From Hippopus hippopus (taxonomy: Eukaryota; Mollusca; Bivalvia; Cardiida; Cardiidae): DNA of 64,000 nt. Positions 1-10,756 of the stretch are shown here, one piece after another; the first letter of the stretch is position 1; the number at the start of each line of letters is the position of its first letter. The notes under the pieces were generated by a model. It made no database searches and was not told where the DNA came from. It worked only from the letters and a program-made list of their open reading frames with translations. Location: NCBI GenBank assembly GCA_946811185.2, contig OX328097.1, positions 54,403,063 to 54,467,062 on the forward strand, written 5' to 3'. Position numbers and translations under genes: made by a program.

Positions 1-778
1 TCATTTATACAGCGTGTTACAGAACAAATGCATGCACAAGCGTAGCTGGCATCCTTTTTATACGTCCGAAGGCTCGTATTACCTCATACTGTACACCCGG
101 TCGTCCGTCCGTCCGTTTCTTGTGTGCGCAACTCCTCCTACAGTTTCCATCGGAATTAGATCTATTTGAAATTTGCCACAATGGTATTCAGTCGTTTCGG
201 CACCAAGTCATTTCTACACCCAGTCAGTTCGAAACTTTTTGGTCGTATCGACCCATATTTTGGTCAATTCGACCCACAATTTTTTTTAGCAACAAATTGT
301 AGATAAAAAGTATTACTAATTCATTTGAGTAGGCCTACATGTATTCAAAGAGTTATCTAGATAGGGGTATCCCAAAAAGTATTTAAAGCAGATACAATTG
401 AAATTCAGCTACATATACTATATGTGCTGTGGGAAATAACTAGTTAAATTTGCAGTGACAAGAATATGTTAATAGTTGTTTTGTGTGTGTTTGTTTTTGG
501 AGTTTAATGAATAACTTGGAGTTTCACCAGCGGTCGAAACGACCTAAAAGTGTCAAAATTATCGGGTGTCGAAATGACTCATTCACCACAGTGAATCTTT
601 ATGATGTCTAGTTGTGCATGTGACTCTCAAAATTCGGGTCGCTGTTTGCGTTCTAAAATTATCTGCACTTGATTTCTGAAATGGCCAACTTAAATAACTG
701 CTAACGGACGGACGGACGACCGGACGACCGGGTGTATAACGTAATACGACCCTTCGGGCATGACACCCTGTATAAATG
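1..778. repeat. Foldback element with long inverted ends
   Basis: The left end (about 1-117) and the right end (about 700-778) are inverted copies of each other. Both carry the words TCATTTATACAG, CGTATTAC and CACCCGGTCGTCCG. The left arm has about 40 extra bases between the outer and inner parts. GTCCGTCC repeats (left 101-118) and GGACGGAC repeats (right, near 700-730) lie inside the arms. The 580-base interior is AT-rich and has no credible gene. The window begins at or inside the left end, so the outer boundary is uncertain. Confidence 0.6.
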
Positions 779-968
779 ACTATTGCTCCAGTGAGACGGT
801 TTACGCCGTGCTGGTTCACATAGCAGTCTGCGTTTTGGTCCAATCCATTAATACGTGTACGTAAGACTCCAGTTCTTCAGTGCGTACACCACCACATCGT
901 GTACTGAATGAAGAAATCGGAAATAGCGGGCACGTCATCGTGCCCCCAAGACGAAATTTCATCAGTCC

Positions 969-1133
969 GTGCACGACCGTCGGGCACCCAACGAGTTTTC
1001 CTTCATTGAGTACACGACAGTCGGGCACCCAAGAAGTTTTCCTTCATTGAGTACACGACAGTCGTACTCGCAATATGAATTTTCTTCAGTGCGTACACGA
1101 CGGTCGGGTAAATAGTCACTTTCGAAGTTTTTT
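969..1133. repeat. 41-base tandem repeat, about four units
   Basis: Units start at 969, 1010, 1051 and 1093. Each begins G-T-(G/A)-CACGAC and the first two continue CGGGCACCCAA, then a TTTTCCTTCATTGA end. The third and fourth units are diverged. Open frames across this block on the minus strand are products of the repeat and not genes. Confidence 0.75.
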
Positions 1134-2435
1134 CGCCGTGCAAGCTTGACGAGGCAAAGTTGAGCCATTGAATGTGACTTCTTCGCCCACGTCGCCCTGT
1201 AGCTTATTCTCTGCTTCACCCTTTCTCCACTTGTCTCGTGAGTTGAGACAAAAACTGAAGAATTGCCTATAAAAAAAAACTTTCGCCGCTTATTTTCGCC
1301 AGTTAAAGAAAAAATTCGCCACTTGTTCAGAATTTTCGCATTTGGCGAAAATGGCGAACGGCAGCGCGGGCCCTGCTTGGTGCATGAAGAATATGCTAAA
1401 TGTGTAGATATAGATCAGATTGCAAATAACATGCAGTTTAATCTTTGATTAAAACTATCTGCTATTTACAATAAGCATATTGACGTGTATTCCACACTAC
1501 ATATTCCTCACTAAAAGTAGAATTCAGTTTTGAAATTAAGTCTAACTCTGTTCTGTACCGGTGGAAGTTCAGCTAAAAAGGCAACTTATGTTCATTAAAT
1601 AAACTTTTTACTTAGTCGTATTAAAGTGGGTTAGCACATCTGCCATTTCAAAGGATGTGCAGGTAAACTGTTAACTGATAGGAAGTGTGTTTGATTGCAA
1701 ACCAATTTGGCGCTCTAATCAACTTGACCACCCGTTGTCTTCAGTATATCATAAGATAAAACAAACTACCGTCAATGATATTAACAAGTTTGTTAATTGA
1801 CAGCACACTTAACGCATTTTAAAATCATAAGACAACCCTTTTTCCCTTAACCTGAAATTGACATTTTTCATAGTCAAGTCATAGTCAATTTTTCATAAAC
1901 TTACACCTCTCTGTAGAATCAGATAATCTGTAATTTTTTCGAAATGCTTGTAATTCAGTGGTATTTAATTGGGTATGATGTTGAGATGACTTTACTAGCC
2001 TTACGAAAACAAAGTATCTTTAATTCTATTATTCTGTGGCAAAACGGAGGTTTGTTGAGGTGTTTTGTTCTTTCTCATTGAAGTTCAAAACTTTGCTAAA
2101 ACAAGTAGATCATTTACATTGTCCGTAGCCCCCGTAAATCGCCTTTTTGTACATATCCTTGTGCAAATTAGTTCAAGCATCTTTAAATTTCTTACCAAGA
2201 ATTCATCATCGGCAGAAACTTAAGATAGAAATATTTTTTTCCGGAATTTTATTGAGAGAAACAGTCATGACAGCACTATTTAAGTAGCCTATCTGCTATA
2301 CAGTATATGTATTTACTGTGGTTGTTTGGGAGCCCTTGGCAACAGTAACCAAGGAAGTCGGTTTATCTTATCACCACGGATCCATGTATCAAAGGATGTG
2401 CAGTCTGGTCTTGCTTCTATACCTTGCTTTGTTTT
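1134..2435. other. Gene-free stretch
   Basis: No exon with supporting splice signals or recognisable protein was found. Around 1275-1360 the word TTCGCC recurs several times in a short GC-richer patch. The rest is AT-rich and unassigned. Confidence 0.4.
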
Positions 2436-4577
2436 AGCTCACCTGAGCACAAAGTACTCAAAGTGAGCTTTTGATATCATGCTGTGTCCATCATGCTTCA
2501 AAGGGTCCTCAAAATTTACCTTGCGTGCACTCTAGAGGCCACTTTTTCCGTCAGATACTCATGAAATTCGGTCAGAATGATTGTCTTTATAATATGTTGG
2601 ACATGTTCCAAATTGGGTCGAAATTAGGTCACTTGGACAAATCTTAGAAAAACCATGTGTGCATGCTACAGGCCACAATATTTTGGACAAGTTCAAAATT
2701 GGGTCACATGTGCTCGAAAAGTAGGTCCTCATGACAAATCTAAGAAAAACCTTGTGTGCACTCTAGAGGCTACATTTTCAGTACGATACTCATGAAAATT
2801 GGTCAGAATGTTTGTCTTGATGATATCTCTGCAAGTTTGGAACTGGGTCACATTGTATCAAAAAGTAGGTGACCACATCAAATCTTAAGACGCTCTCTCA
2901 CTATTGCATATCGGCTTGCGTATGTACGGCGTATCGCAATAAAAAAGGAACGCCGCGACAACGCCGCAGTAACGTCAACTTATGTAGCTAATACTCTTTG
3001 GTATGTAGCATGATCTCCTTGTACGCGGAGGTGCGACGTTTAAGTCCGCACGTAGCAGCTCCAATACGCCATGCTTACGTCACACATACGCTGTAAAAGC
3101 GAAAACAGCGCAGCAGTAACGCCGCGGGAACGTAGCTCGAACACTTATTACGTCACACGAACTTATTGGTTAAGATGAAAGGTTTGACCTCTTGTGAACG
3201 AATGACAGCAGAGCCGTTTTCCGTCGGTGATCGCCGTATTTACACAATGTCAAGGCTGCTCATAAGAAAGGAATGTCGTGCTAACGAAATGGTTACACCA
3301 CGCTTACGCCTCAGTACGCCATACTTTACGTCCCTTGAAATCCATACAAACACAGATACGCCACAGGATCGCCACAGAAACGTACATACGCTGTGTCTTT
3401 AATTTTGAACAAAATACGCCTCAGTTCTTGGCGATTGACCCGCGTAAAGAAATTTTGTTGCATACGCCGCTGATACGCAATAGTGAGAGAGTACCATTAG
3501 GAAAACCTTGTGTGCACTGTAGAGGCCAGATTTGCAGTCTGAGACAAATCAAAACTGGTCAGAATTCTTTTTCTTGATGATATCTCGTACATCTTCAAAA
3601 TTAGGTCACATCAAGTGAAAAAGAAAGTCCTTTGGGCAAATCCTAGAAAAACTTTGTGTGCATACTAGAGGCCATATTTTCAATTTTATACCCATGAAAC
3701 TTAATCAGAATGTTTGTCGTGGTAAAATTTTAGACAAGCTTAAAATTAGGACACCTTGGGTCAAAAAGTAGGTCACTGGGACAAATCTTAGAAAAACCTT
3801 AAGTGCATTTTAGAGGCCTCATTTTCAGTCTGATATGCATGAAACTTGATCAGAATGTTTGTCTGGATGACACTTCGGACATGGTGGAAATTAGGTCATG
3901 TTGAGTAAATAAAGTAGGTCACTAGAACAAATCTAAGAAAAATCTTGTTTGCGCTCCTGAGGCCACATTTTTTGTCAGATACTCGTGAAACTTTGTCACA
4001 GTGTTTGTATTGATGATATCTTGAACAGCTTTAAAATTGGGTCATGTCAGGTCAAAAGGTAGGTCACCTGGAGAAATCTTATGTGCTTTCTAGGCTCCTT
4101 ATCTTCAATCTGATGCTCATGAAACTTAGTGAAAATGCTTGTCTAGATGATATGTAGTATTAGATTAAAATTTGGTCACGCTGGGTCAAAAATTAGGTCA
4201 TCAGGACACATCTTAGAAAAACCTTCTCACACTGTAAAGCCCATATTGTCAGTCTGGTACTCATGAAAATTTGTCAGAATGTTTGTCCTGATGATATCTG
4301 GAAGAAGAATAAAAAGTGGGTCACATTGGCTCAAAAAGTAGGCCACTGGGAAAATTTTAGAAAAACCTCCTTTGCACTGTAGAGGCCATATTTTCAGTCT
4401 GAGACAATTTTTGTCTTGATAATATCTTGAACAAGTTCAAAAATGGATCATGTTGGATCAAAAAGTAGGTCACTAACAATGATGTGTGTACATTGTCACA
4501 TCCAGGATGTCATCAGCTTTATCAATCCTATATGACTTTACTCAGATGAGTGCTTTAGGGCCAATGACCCTCTTGTT
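2436..4577 (+). mobile_element. Tandem-core (pearl/Helentron-like) element, interrupted
   Basis: It opens with a two-part hairpin at 2436-2469: outer stem AGCTCAC/GTGAGCT and an inner TGAG/CTCA stem. A core of about ten diverged units of roughly 150 bases follows; each unit contains AAATCTTAGAAAAACC, AGAGGCCA, TTTTCAGTCTGATACTCATG and AAAAAGTAGGTCA variants. The end near 4555-4577 is a small GGGCC/GGNCC-type stem followed by CTCTTGTT. A 609-base element is inserted at 2888-3496. No transposase is encoded, so this is a non-autonomous element. Assignment to the pearl/Helentron class is inferred from architecture only. Confidence 0.65.
2888..3496. mobile_element. 609-base TIR element with TTA duplication
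   Basis: Inverted ends share CTCTCTCACTATTGC and continue imperfectly (GCATATCGGC against GCGTATCAGC). TTA lies at 2885-2887 and 3497-3499, and removing the element restores the AAATCTTA-GGAAAACC motif of the host repeat unit. The interior is much richer in GC than its surroundings and full of ACGCC and GTACGC words. A three-base TTA duplication fits PIF/Harbinger-type MITEs, but no transposase is present. Confidence 0.75.
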
Positions 4578-4732
4578 TAAATATTCTTACCAAAATAGTC
4601 TTGCATTTGTAAGAATTCAGCTTTTGCTACTTGCTTATCATAGGACAAATCTTACATGTTGTACGAACATTTCACACGGAGCAAAATTTTCAGTCTTTCT
4701 TGGGGTGCAGTTCTTACAAATGGGCTTTATTT

Positions 4733-5737
4733 AGTCCCCTACCGGCGAAGCCGAAGGGGACTTTAGGTTTGCACTCTGTCTGTTCGTCCGTCTGTCCTTC
4801 AGTCCGCCGGCAAGTCAGTTTTCCGGACTTTTTTTCTAAACGCTGGCAGATATTGAGCTGATTTTTTGGTGTGTAAGTCAACCAACATGAGTTACAGATC
4901 AAGTTTAAGTTTCGTTTTGGTCCACTGATTTTTGACGAAATTACGGGCCTTGGACTTTGAATAAAAGGTTTCCCAGACTTTTTCTAAACACTGGCAGATA
5001 TTTAGCTGATTTTCGGTGTGCAAGTCAACCACTATGAGTTACAGATCAAGTTTGAGTTTTGTTCCGGTCCACTGATTTTTGACGAAATTACGGACCTTGG
5101 ACTTAGAAATTTTCACCAAAAAACTAGTTTTGCAGACTTTTTTTCTAAACGCTGGCAGATGTTGAGCTGATTTTCGGTGTGTAATTCAAGCAACTTGAGT
5201 TACAGATCAAGGTTGAGTTTCGTTCCGGTCCACTGATTTTTGACGAAATTACGGGCCTTGGACTTTGAAATTTTCACTGAAAAAACAGTTTTCCGGACTT
5301 CTTTTCTAAACGCTGGCAGATGTTGGGCTGATTTTCGGTATGTAAGTCAACCACCATGAGTTACAGATCAAGTTAATGTTTTGTTTCGGTCCACTGATTT
5401 TTGACGAAATTACGGGCCTTGGACTTAGAAAATTTCACTGAAAAAACAGTTTTCCCGACTTTTTTACTTACAATGCTCATGTTTGGTATGTAGTCATCTG
5501 TCATTGATACCGATCTTCTGTGGGTTATATGTCCAAGGTCAAGGTCAAAATTTTTTACCCTTATCATGAAAACTTATCCTCAAAACTTTTCATAGTCATT
5601 TCTGTCTATATTCAAAGTACTTAAGTTATAACACTTATACTTGGTAAGCTGGCACCTCTCATTGGTACACACCTGCTGATGATAAGGTCAAGGTCATCTC
5701 ACAAGGTAAAGGTCATATTTCCGAAAATTTGCTTTTA

Positions 5738-5770
<33 letters not shown>
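4733..5770 (+). mobile_element. Tandem-core element with CCGGCGAAGCCG hairpin
   Basis: The start is a hairpin at 4733-4762: outer stem AGTCCCCT/AGGGGACT, inner stem CGGC-GAA-GCCG. A GTCC-rich patch follows (about 4776-4806), then four tandem units starting near 4824, 4975, 5133 and 5296 (spacing 150-163 bases), each with CTAAACGCTGGCAGAT and GACGAAATTACGG. It ends with a GTGTTT-CAC-AAACAC hairpin and TCTTGT at 5770. No coding capacity. Confidence 0.65.
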
Positions 5771-6189
5771 CTTAGTAAAACTTCTTCAATGAACTTACAT
5801 TAACAAGGAAAAATGTTTATATATCTGGCTTTCATTAAAGCATTGCATACAAAGACAGACACGATGCTTATAATTCAGAAAGGGGGTCAAATACGTTCTT
5901 TCTCCTCCACAGAGTTTCACAAACTGTACGTGCCAGCGATATATACGGCAGGTAGAGGACTCGGTATTGCTATGCAATACTATCAGAATGCTTGTTGTCA
6001 ATGATGTGTCCATTTTTAAGGTAGCCCTTTGATCATCTCACAACAAAAATGAGGAAATTAAAACATACCCCTGGTTTTCTATTTATCCATGCCAATTTTG
6101 ATGTCAACCTTATTTCCTGTTTAATAACTCTTATTGTTCCCTTGCAGATGTACCAGCCCTGTCCAGGATGTCTTGTTTATACTTATTTA
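5771..6189. other. Gene-free stretch with possible splice-like signals
   Basis: A pyrimidine-rich CAG near 5912 and another near 6147 resemble splice acceptors, but no donor-acceptor chain with a sensible protein could be built. Nothing else recognised. Confidence 0.3.
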
Positions 6190-6430
6190 TTATTTGAGTC
6201 ATGCTCTGTAAAAAGTGGCTTAATGCATCTGCAAAAAGTATTGACCCATGTCACCCTGCGCAGGCTAACTTTGGTCGAAACTTTTTGCTATTTGTAAATT
6301 TTATGCATGTCAAAGGACTATTCTACCTCAGGATTCACTTGTTAGACAAAGTGGATTGTATAGATCCTTAATGATGTGATGGTTTGCTTGGTAAAATGCA
6401 TCATGTTGATATTCTTATGAACAAAGTCAG
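6190..6430. mobile_element. MITE family 2 copy (left part well preserved)
   Basis: It begins GAGTCATGCTCTGT, then GGCTTAATGCATCTGCAAAA, a degraded GTCACCCTGCGCAGGC hairpin core and GATGTGATGGTTTGCTTGG. The family has inverted ends reading TGAGCCATGCTCTG and a central GGTCAGCCTGCGC hairpin, total length about 270 bases. Other copies lie at 7444-7715, 9585-9850, 13145-13305 (partial), 17795-17912 (partial), 21270-21515, 22613-23400 (interrupted), 26866-27110, 36650-36893, 36927-37195, 37425-37675, 37730-38003, 45915-46070 (partial), 51878-52375 (interrupted), 55203-55475, 55500-55790 (partial, interrupted) and 59094-59390. Confidence 0.75.
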
Positions 6431-6477
6431 TAACAAAGAAACAAATGAACAAATGCATAGCTGAAATACAAACCGCA

Positions 6478-6572
6478 TCTGGCGGGATTCGAACCCACGG
6501 CGGACAAGATCTTTGTTTTTTGAGGTTTAAAAGACCAATACCATAACCACTGAGCTAAAGAGATATCTCCCT
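6478..6572 (-). repeat. tRNA-derived SINE head or tRNA pseudogene
   Basis: On the minus strand the stretch has an A-box-like TTTAGCTCAGTGG, a TTTT anticodon-loop region between GGTC and GACC-like arms, and a clear B box GTGGGTTCGAATCCCGCC. The acceptor stem does not pair over seven bases and the middle carries extra sequence, so it is not a functional tRNA gene. A tRNA-derived SINE head is the simplest reading. Confidence 0.6.
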
Positions 6573-6709
6573 AACGCAGCTGTTGGGTATTGTATTTAAA
6601 TCGGGACGAAGCCATGCATGAAGGAGTGGTCTCCCTTAACAGTACATTAAGGCTTCTTATGCCAGAGCACGGTTCATTTATAAATTTATATCACATATAA
6701 TTTATACAG

Positions 6710-6976
6710 GTGTTCCACTGTGTGCATTTCGAATGCCCATCATCAATTGCAAAGCAAACTATGTTGACGGGTCCTTCGACTTCAGATGGTTCAGCCAGCC
6801 TACAACTTCCAAAATGTAACACTGGGGGTTCAAGTGGTGGGTTACCAGGGAGACAAGAGTCAGGGGACATCAGTCTTGCCAGTATGGATGTGAACGTCAG
6901 TCAAGAAATCAGTGGTGACGGCCAAGATGCTCCCGAGTCAGAGAGAGAAATTGATAATGTGTCACAAGAGTCCTGA
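6710..6976 (+). CDS. Possible terminal coding exon, unrecognised gene
   Basis: An acceptor-like TTTATACAG ends at 6709, and the frame from 6710 stays open for 88 codons to a TGA at 6974-6976. The predicted peptide is serine- and acid-rich (GGSSGG near the middle, then SQEISGDGQDAPESEREID and a final SQES), like a disordered C-terminal tail. A canonical AATAAA follows at 7313-7318, about 340 bases after the stop, as expected for a 3' UTR. No family was recognised and no upstream exon could be linked; earlier exons could lie before base 1. Splice signal, composition and poly(A) signal support it; the lack of other exons argues against it. Confidence 0.4.
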   Translation: MFHCVHFECPSSIAKQTMLTGPSTSDGSASLQLPKCNTGGSSGGLPGRQESGDISLASMDVNVSQEISGDGQDAPESEREIDNVSQES

Positions 6977-7312
6977 TCCTGTAATCCCTTACCACATAAT
7001 CCCATGTTTTTTTTTATCCCTGGACAGACTTTTGAAACAGTTTATGGACATTTCCAAAATTTTGTTTACTGGTAAAGAGTTCAAACATGAGTGCCTGCAG
7101 TCCAACTTTTTTGAGCCTGTTGTGCACAGCTATTAAAAATCTTGTGGTAGATGGAGAAGTTGCTGGAGAAGTTGCTCTGCATGCCACATTCTCTTGCCAC
7201 AGTGTTTTAGTGTATTCCTGTTTGAACTCTTTATCCATGTTGATCATCAATATTTTACAATGACGTTTGTGAAGTTGCTTGCTGCAGATTTATGCAAGGC
7301 CTCACATCTTGC

Positions 7313-7318
7313 AATAAA
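7313..7318 (+). other. Poly(A) signal AATAAA
   Basis: A canonical AATAAA follows the possible terminal exon at 6710-6976 and precedes MITE-rich sequence. It supports a transcript end near 7335 if that exon is real. Confidence 0.35.
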
Positions 7319-7443
7319 GTGAAGTATTGAAAATACAGGGACTGAAAATATAGCTATCCATGTATTCAAACACTGGATATGAGAGGCAAGGCCTAAGATA
7401 TTTGAATTTTATATGATATTGTTTCACCCACATTTTTTGATAA

Positions 7444-7715
7444 ATGAGTCATGATCCGGCAGAAGGGGGCTTAATGCATCTCCATGATCTATGGTACCAA
7501 GCAAGCCATCACATTCTTATGGATCCATGATAACTGGTTTTTTTAACAACCAACTTAATCATGAGGTAGACTGGTCCATGGGCATACAGAAAATTGACCT
7601 ATAGGAAAAAGTTTAGGCTCAGGTCAGCCTGCGTGGACTGCCCAGACTGACCTTGGTCGACACTTTTGGCAGATGCATTAAGGCCCCTTTTCAAAGAGTA
7701 TGGCTCAAATGTATT
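7444..7715. mobile_element. MITE family 2 copy
   Basis: Both ends are present: GAGTCATGATCCGGCAGAAG with GGGGGCTTAATGCATCTC at the left, and TGCATTAAGGCCCC with GAGTATGGCTCA at the right. The central CAGGTCAGCCTGCG/GCAGACTGACC hairpin is readable. Confidence 0.75.
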
Positions 7716-7879
7716 TATCATGTGCCATGCACACTAACTTAACCTAGCTGTCCATGCACCATAAAACAACATTCACACATGATATCATTTCTTACAATTA
7801 CAGATCACAGTTCAACTGAAATGCCTAATTAGATTGACATGTACTGAATGTGTAGATGAAACAAAGTCCTTGAGTCTTA

Positions 7880-8128
7880 TTACACAACAAAATTTTAAAC
7901 TTGTCCGAATTGAAAGGATTTACAGATGGCAATAATTTGTCATCTGCAGCTCCTTTCAATTTGGACAAGTTTAAAATAGGGTATTTCTCTCTGATAGCAG
8001 TGATTGTAAAAATTGTCGGAAAAGAAGAAAAATGCTGGTCACTAGCATTTTCTCCTTTTCCCACAATGTTTTCAAAATGCCTTGTCAGGCTTGTTAAAAC
8101 ACATACCTGTGAGGTAAAGGGTTAATTA
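7880..8128. mobile_element. MITE family 1 copy (TTAA family)
   Basis: The end TGGTAAAGGGTTAA, the TTGTCCGAATTGAAAGGATT arm and the AAATGCTGGT/ACTAGCATTTTCTCC hairpin are all present. See 52120-52340 for the family description. Confidence 0.75.
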
Positions 8129-8214
8129 AAACAAATTGTATAATTAAGCTAGTTTGTCACCTTCATGACAAGGCTTTTGATAAGATACAAAAATGAGGTT
8201 CTATTATAATATGT

Positions 8215-8510
8215 AAGCCTTACCCGAACAATCCTGTTTACGAACGACCCTGAAAGAGACAACCTTTAAGGATAGGGCACCCTAATGGGATTTGTGTAAC
8301 ATCGCCTTTAATCGCCGAAAAAATGTACGGATTTAGCTAAGACTCGGGTAATCTGTAATCGATGCAGGGAAGCAGCGACTATCAGCCGATCGAGCCAAAT
8401 CCGTACAATTCTGGCGATGTTACACAAAGCCCATTAGGGTGCCCTATCCTTAAAAACAAAGCTGTTAAATTAGTAACCACCTTTTCTCCTTTCCCACATG
8501 GTTTTCTGTC
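8215..8510. mobile_element. MITE family 1 copy split by a palindromic element
   Basis: The left piece (TACCCGAACAATCCTGTTTA, then CGACCCTGAAAGAGA) and the right piece (AGTAACCACCTTTTCTCC, then CCCACATGGTTTTC) belong to one family 1 copy. The element at 8266-8453 separates them. Confidence 0.6.
8266..8453. mobile_element. Palindromic 188-base MITE
   Basis: Inverted arms of at least 40 bases share TAAGGATAGGGCACCCTAAT, TTTGTGTAACATCGCC and GTACGGATTT. The boundaries are marked by the resumption of family 1 sequence. No coding capacity. Confidence 0.75.
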
Positions 8511-8567
8511 ATTTCTATGATAAATTTCATTGTTTTAGCCAAAGTGTCATTTGCCAGAGCTCTTAAC

Positions 8568-8795
8568 CCTTTACCGGATGACAAAATTTTAGACCTGTCA
8601 AAATTGAAAGAAGTTGCAGACAACTAATTAAAAGTGACTTTAATGGTTGGATTTACTGTAGAAGGGATGGAAAACATAGTGGGAAAAGGAGAAAATGTTG
8701 GTAACCAGCATTTTCTCCTTTTCCCATGATGTTCTCAAAAGCTCTACAACTAAGGGTCATTAAAACTCGGGACTCTGTGGTAAAGTGTTGATATG
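8568..8795. mobile_element. MITE family 1 copy
   Basis: AACCCTTTACC at the left, the GTAACCAGCATTTTCTCC hairpin half and CTGTGGTAAAG at the right. Confidence 0.75.
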
Positions 8796-9079
8796 GACAA
8801 GTCCTAATTTTTTGTCTGCTAAAGATTTTATGGCTATATAGGTTTCAAGGATCCATGCTTACACACAAAAAAAAGAGTTTTGCTCACAACATACTCAGTA
8901 TTAATCCATGTGGCTATATTGCTGATAACTTCATGCACTATTCAAAGTAGAAATCAAAAGATATGTAAGGTAGAATTTTGTTGAATTGAATATGTGATCC
9001 TTAAACAAAAATGCCCCATATTTAGAGGCATTGGCTTCAACGTTCGTTAGTTTAATCCTTGAAGCACAGAACCCGATAT

Positions 9080-9315
9080 TAGTTAACCCTTTACAACACA
9101 ATCCTGTGTTTTAATGACTCTGAAACAGAAGCCTTTTGGAAACATGGAGGGAAAGGGAGGAAATGCTGGCAACCATCATTTTCTGCTTTTCTGACAATGT
9201 TTTCTACATGTTCAAGGTCAAGAACTATCATTTGAAAAATATTTGACTTGTCATCTGTAAATTTCTTCAATCTGGACTGGTCTATAATTTTGCTTTTTTG
9301 TAAAGAGTTAAATTT
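9080..9315. mobile_element. MITE family 1 copy
   Basis: TTAACCCTTTACAACACAAT at the left, CAACCATCATTTTCTGC core, and ATAATTTTGC with GTAAAGAGTTAA at the right. Confidence 0.75.
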
Positions 9316-9584
9316 TGATGAAGATGTTGATCAAGGTTAGTCTACACAGAACATACAGTCTAATCTTGCATCTACGTCATCCGCTATGTTACTTAATAAC
9401 TAGCTAAAGGATCATGGTCAGAATTTCATATATTCTATTTATGGACGGATTACATTTCAAGGGTTGCCATGATATGACTGAAATAATGTTGAAAGCGGCG
9501 TAAAACACTATTCAAACAAACCTCTCGGGGGTGAAAAAACAGTGCAGTAGAAAGCTGCAAAAATTGTAATATAATTTACATTTG

Positions 9585-9850
9585 AGTCATGCTTTGTGAT
9601 CATGGGGCTTCATGCATCTCCTTGATGCATTGTACCATGTAAGTCATCACATAATCATGGATCCATATGTCCATTTTCTCTAGCAAATGACTGAATTCTG
9701 AGGTAGAATGGTCCTTGGACATTCAGAAAATTGACCAAAAGCAAAAAGCTTTGACTTGGGGTCAGCCTGTGAGAACTGCGCATGCTGACCTGGGTCAATA
9801 GTTTTTGCAGATGCATTAAGCTCCCTTTTCATAGAGCATGGCTGATTTAC
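9585..9850. mobile_element. MITE family 2 copy
   Basis: GAGTCATGCTTTGTGATCAT at the left, GGTCAGCCTGTGAGAACTGC core, and CATTAAGCTCCCTTTTCAT with GAGCATGGCTGA at the right. Confidence 0.75.
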
Positions 9851-10124
9851 ATACATGTAATGCAATATACAGTCTCATGTACCAAAGAAACCAATATTGA
9901 AAGCATTTGCAGACAACCGAGTAAACTTTGTAAAAATTATGAAGTTTGTCTTTGGAAGGGTAGAACACATTGTAGGAATAGGAGAAAATGCTTGTTACTG
10001 GCATTTTCTCCTTTTTCTAAAATATTTCATGAAGAATTATTCTTTAGGATCGTTTAAACTTAGGATTGTTTGGTAGAAGATTAAATGGTACAAATCATTG
10101 TTGGCAAGAAGAACAAAATTTTTT

Positions 10125-10756
10125 ATCACATAAAACCTCCTCCGGCAGTGTATTAAACCCATGACTTATTTTTGATAATACACTAGTGTATTATCGTTTT
10201 TTGGGTCCCGGTTCTGATCAGTTTTCAGTCACGAGCGCATGAAGCGAGAGAAACCAACCACAGTTTGTGCGGGAATTTGTACTGTTACGCCGTTTCTGAG
10301 AAAAATGACGTCACTGTTGCTAAGACGTATACGCGTGATAAGTTTTTGATTTTCATGTTTGATAAAAACCAAGAAATGCAGCGAAAGCCTCTTAAAATCA
10401 TATTATTGCGGAAATAGGTGGACTTAATCCCTCTATAAACTATTTCACTCTTCTTTTGGTGTAAATGTCACAGAACTATCTAATTGTGTATGTACACATT
10501 TGAAACCAAACTACAACGTAAACATGGACCCGTGAACGGTATAGAGGCTGAAGGTGATGATGCGGGATATTTTTCTGTCTGTCATTCGTTTTATGTGATA
10601 AATAGAATCTCACATTCGTGTTTATGTATTATCATTTTTATCAAACTCGTTGACTAAAATGTATTTGACGCTTGCCAAGGCTCGCGTCATACAATTTTAG
10701 TCAACTCGTTTGATAAAAATGATTATACATAAACACTCATGTAAGATCCTCTATTT
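10125..10756. mobile_element. Dispersed 0.62 kb element, copy 1
   Basis: A second, diverged copy at 18028-18650 shares ACCTCCTCC-GCAGTGTATT, AAACCCATGACTTATTTT, GGGTCCCGGTTCT and the end GTAAGATCCTCTATTT. The last 170 bases form a long inverted repeat around the words ATCATTTTTATCAAACTCGT and ACGAGTTTGATAAAAATGAT (imperfect). No open frame of note. Confidence 0.65.

Noticed and set aside
5913..5951. 39-base micro-exon upstream of the 6710 exon
   Set aside because: Acceptor- and donor-like ends are present, but no partner exon or conserved peptide supports it.
6478..6572. Functional tRNA-Lys gene
   Set aside because: The B box is good but the acceptor stem fails and the anticodon arm carries extra bases; a SINE head fits better.
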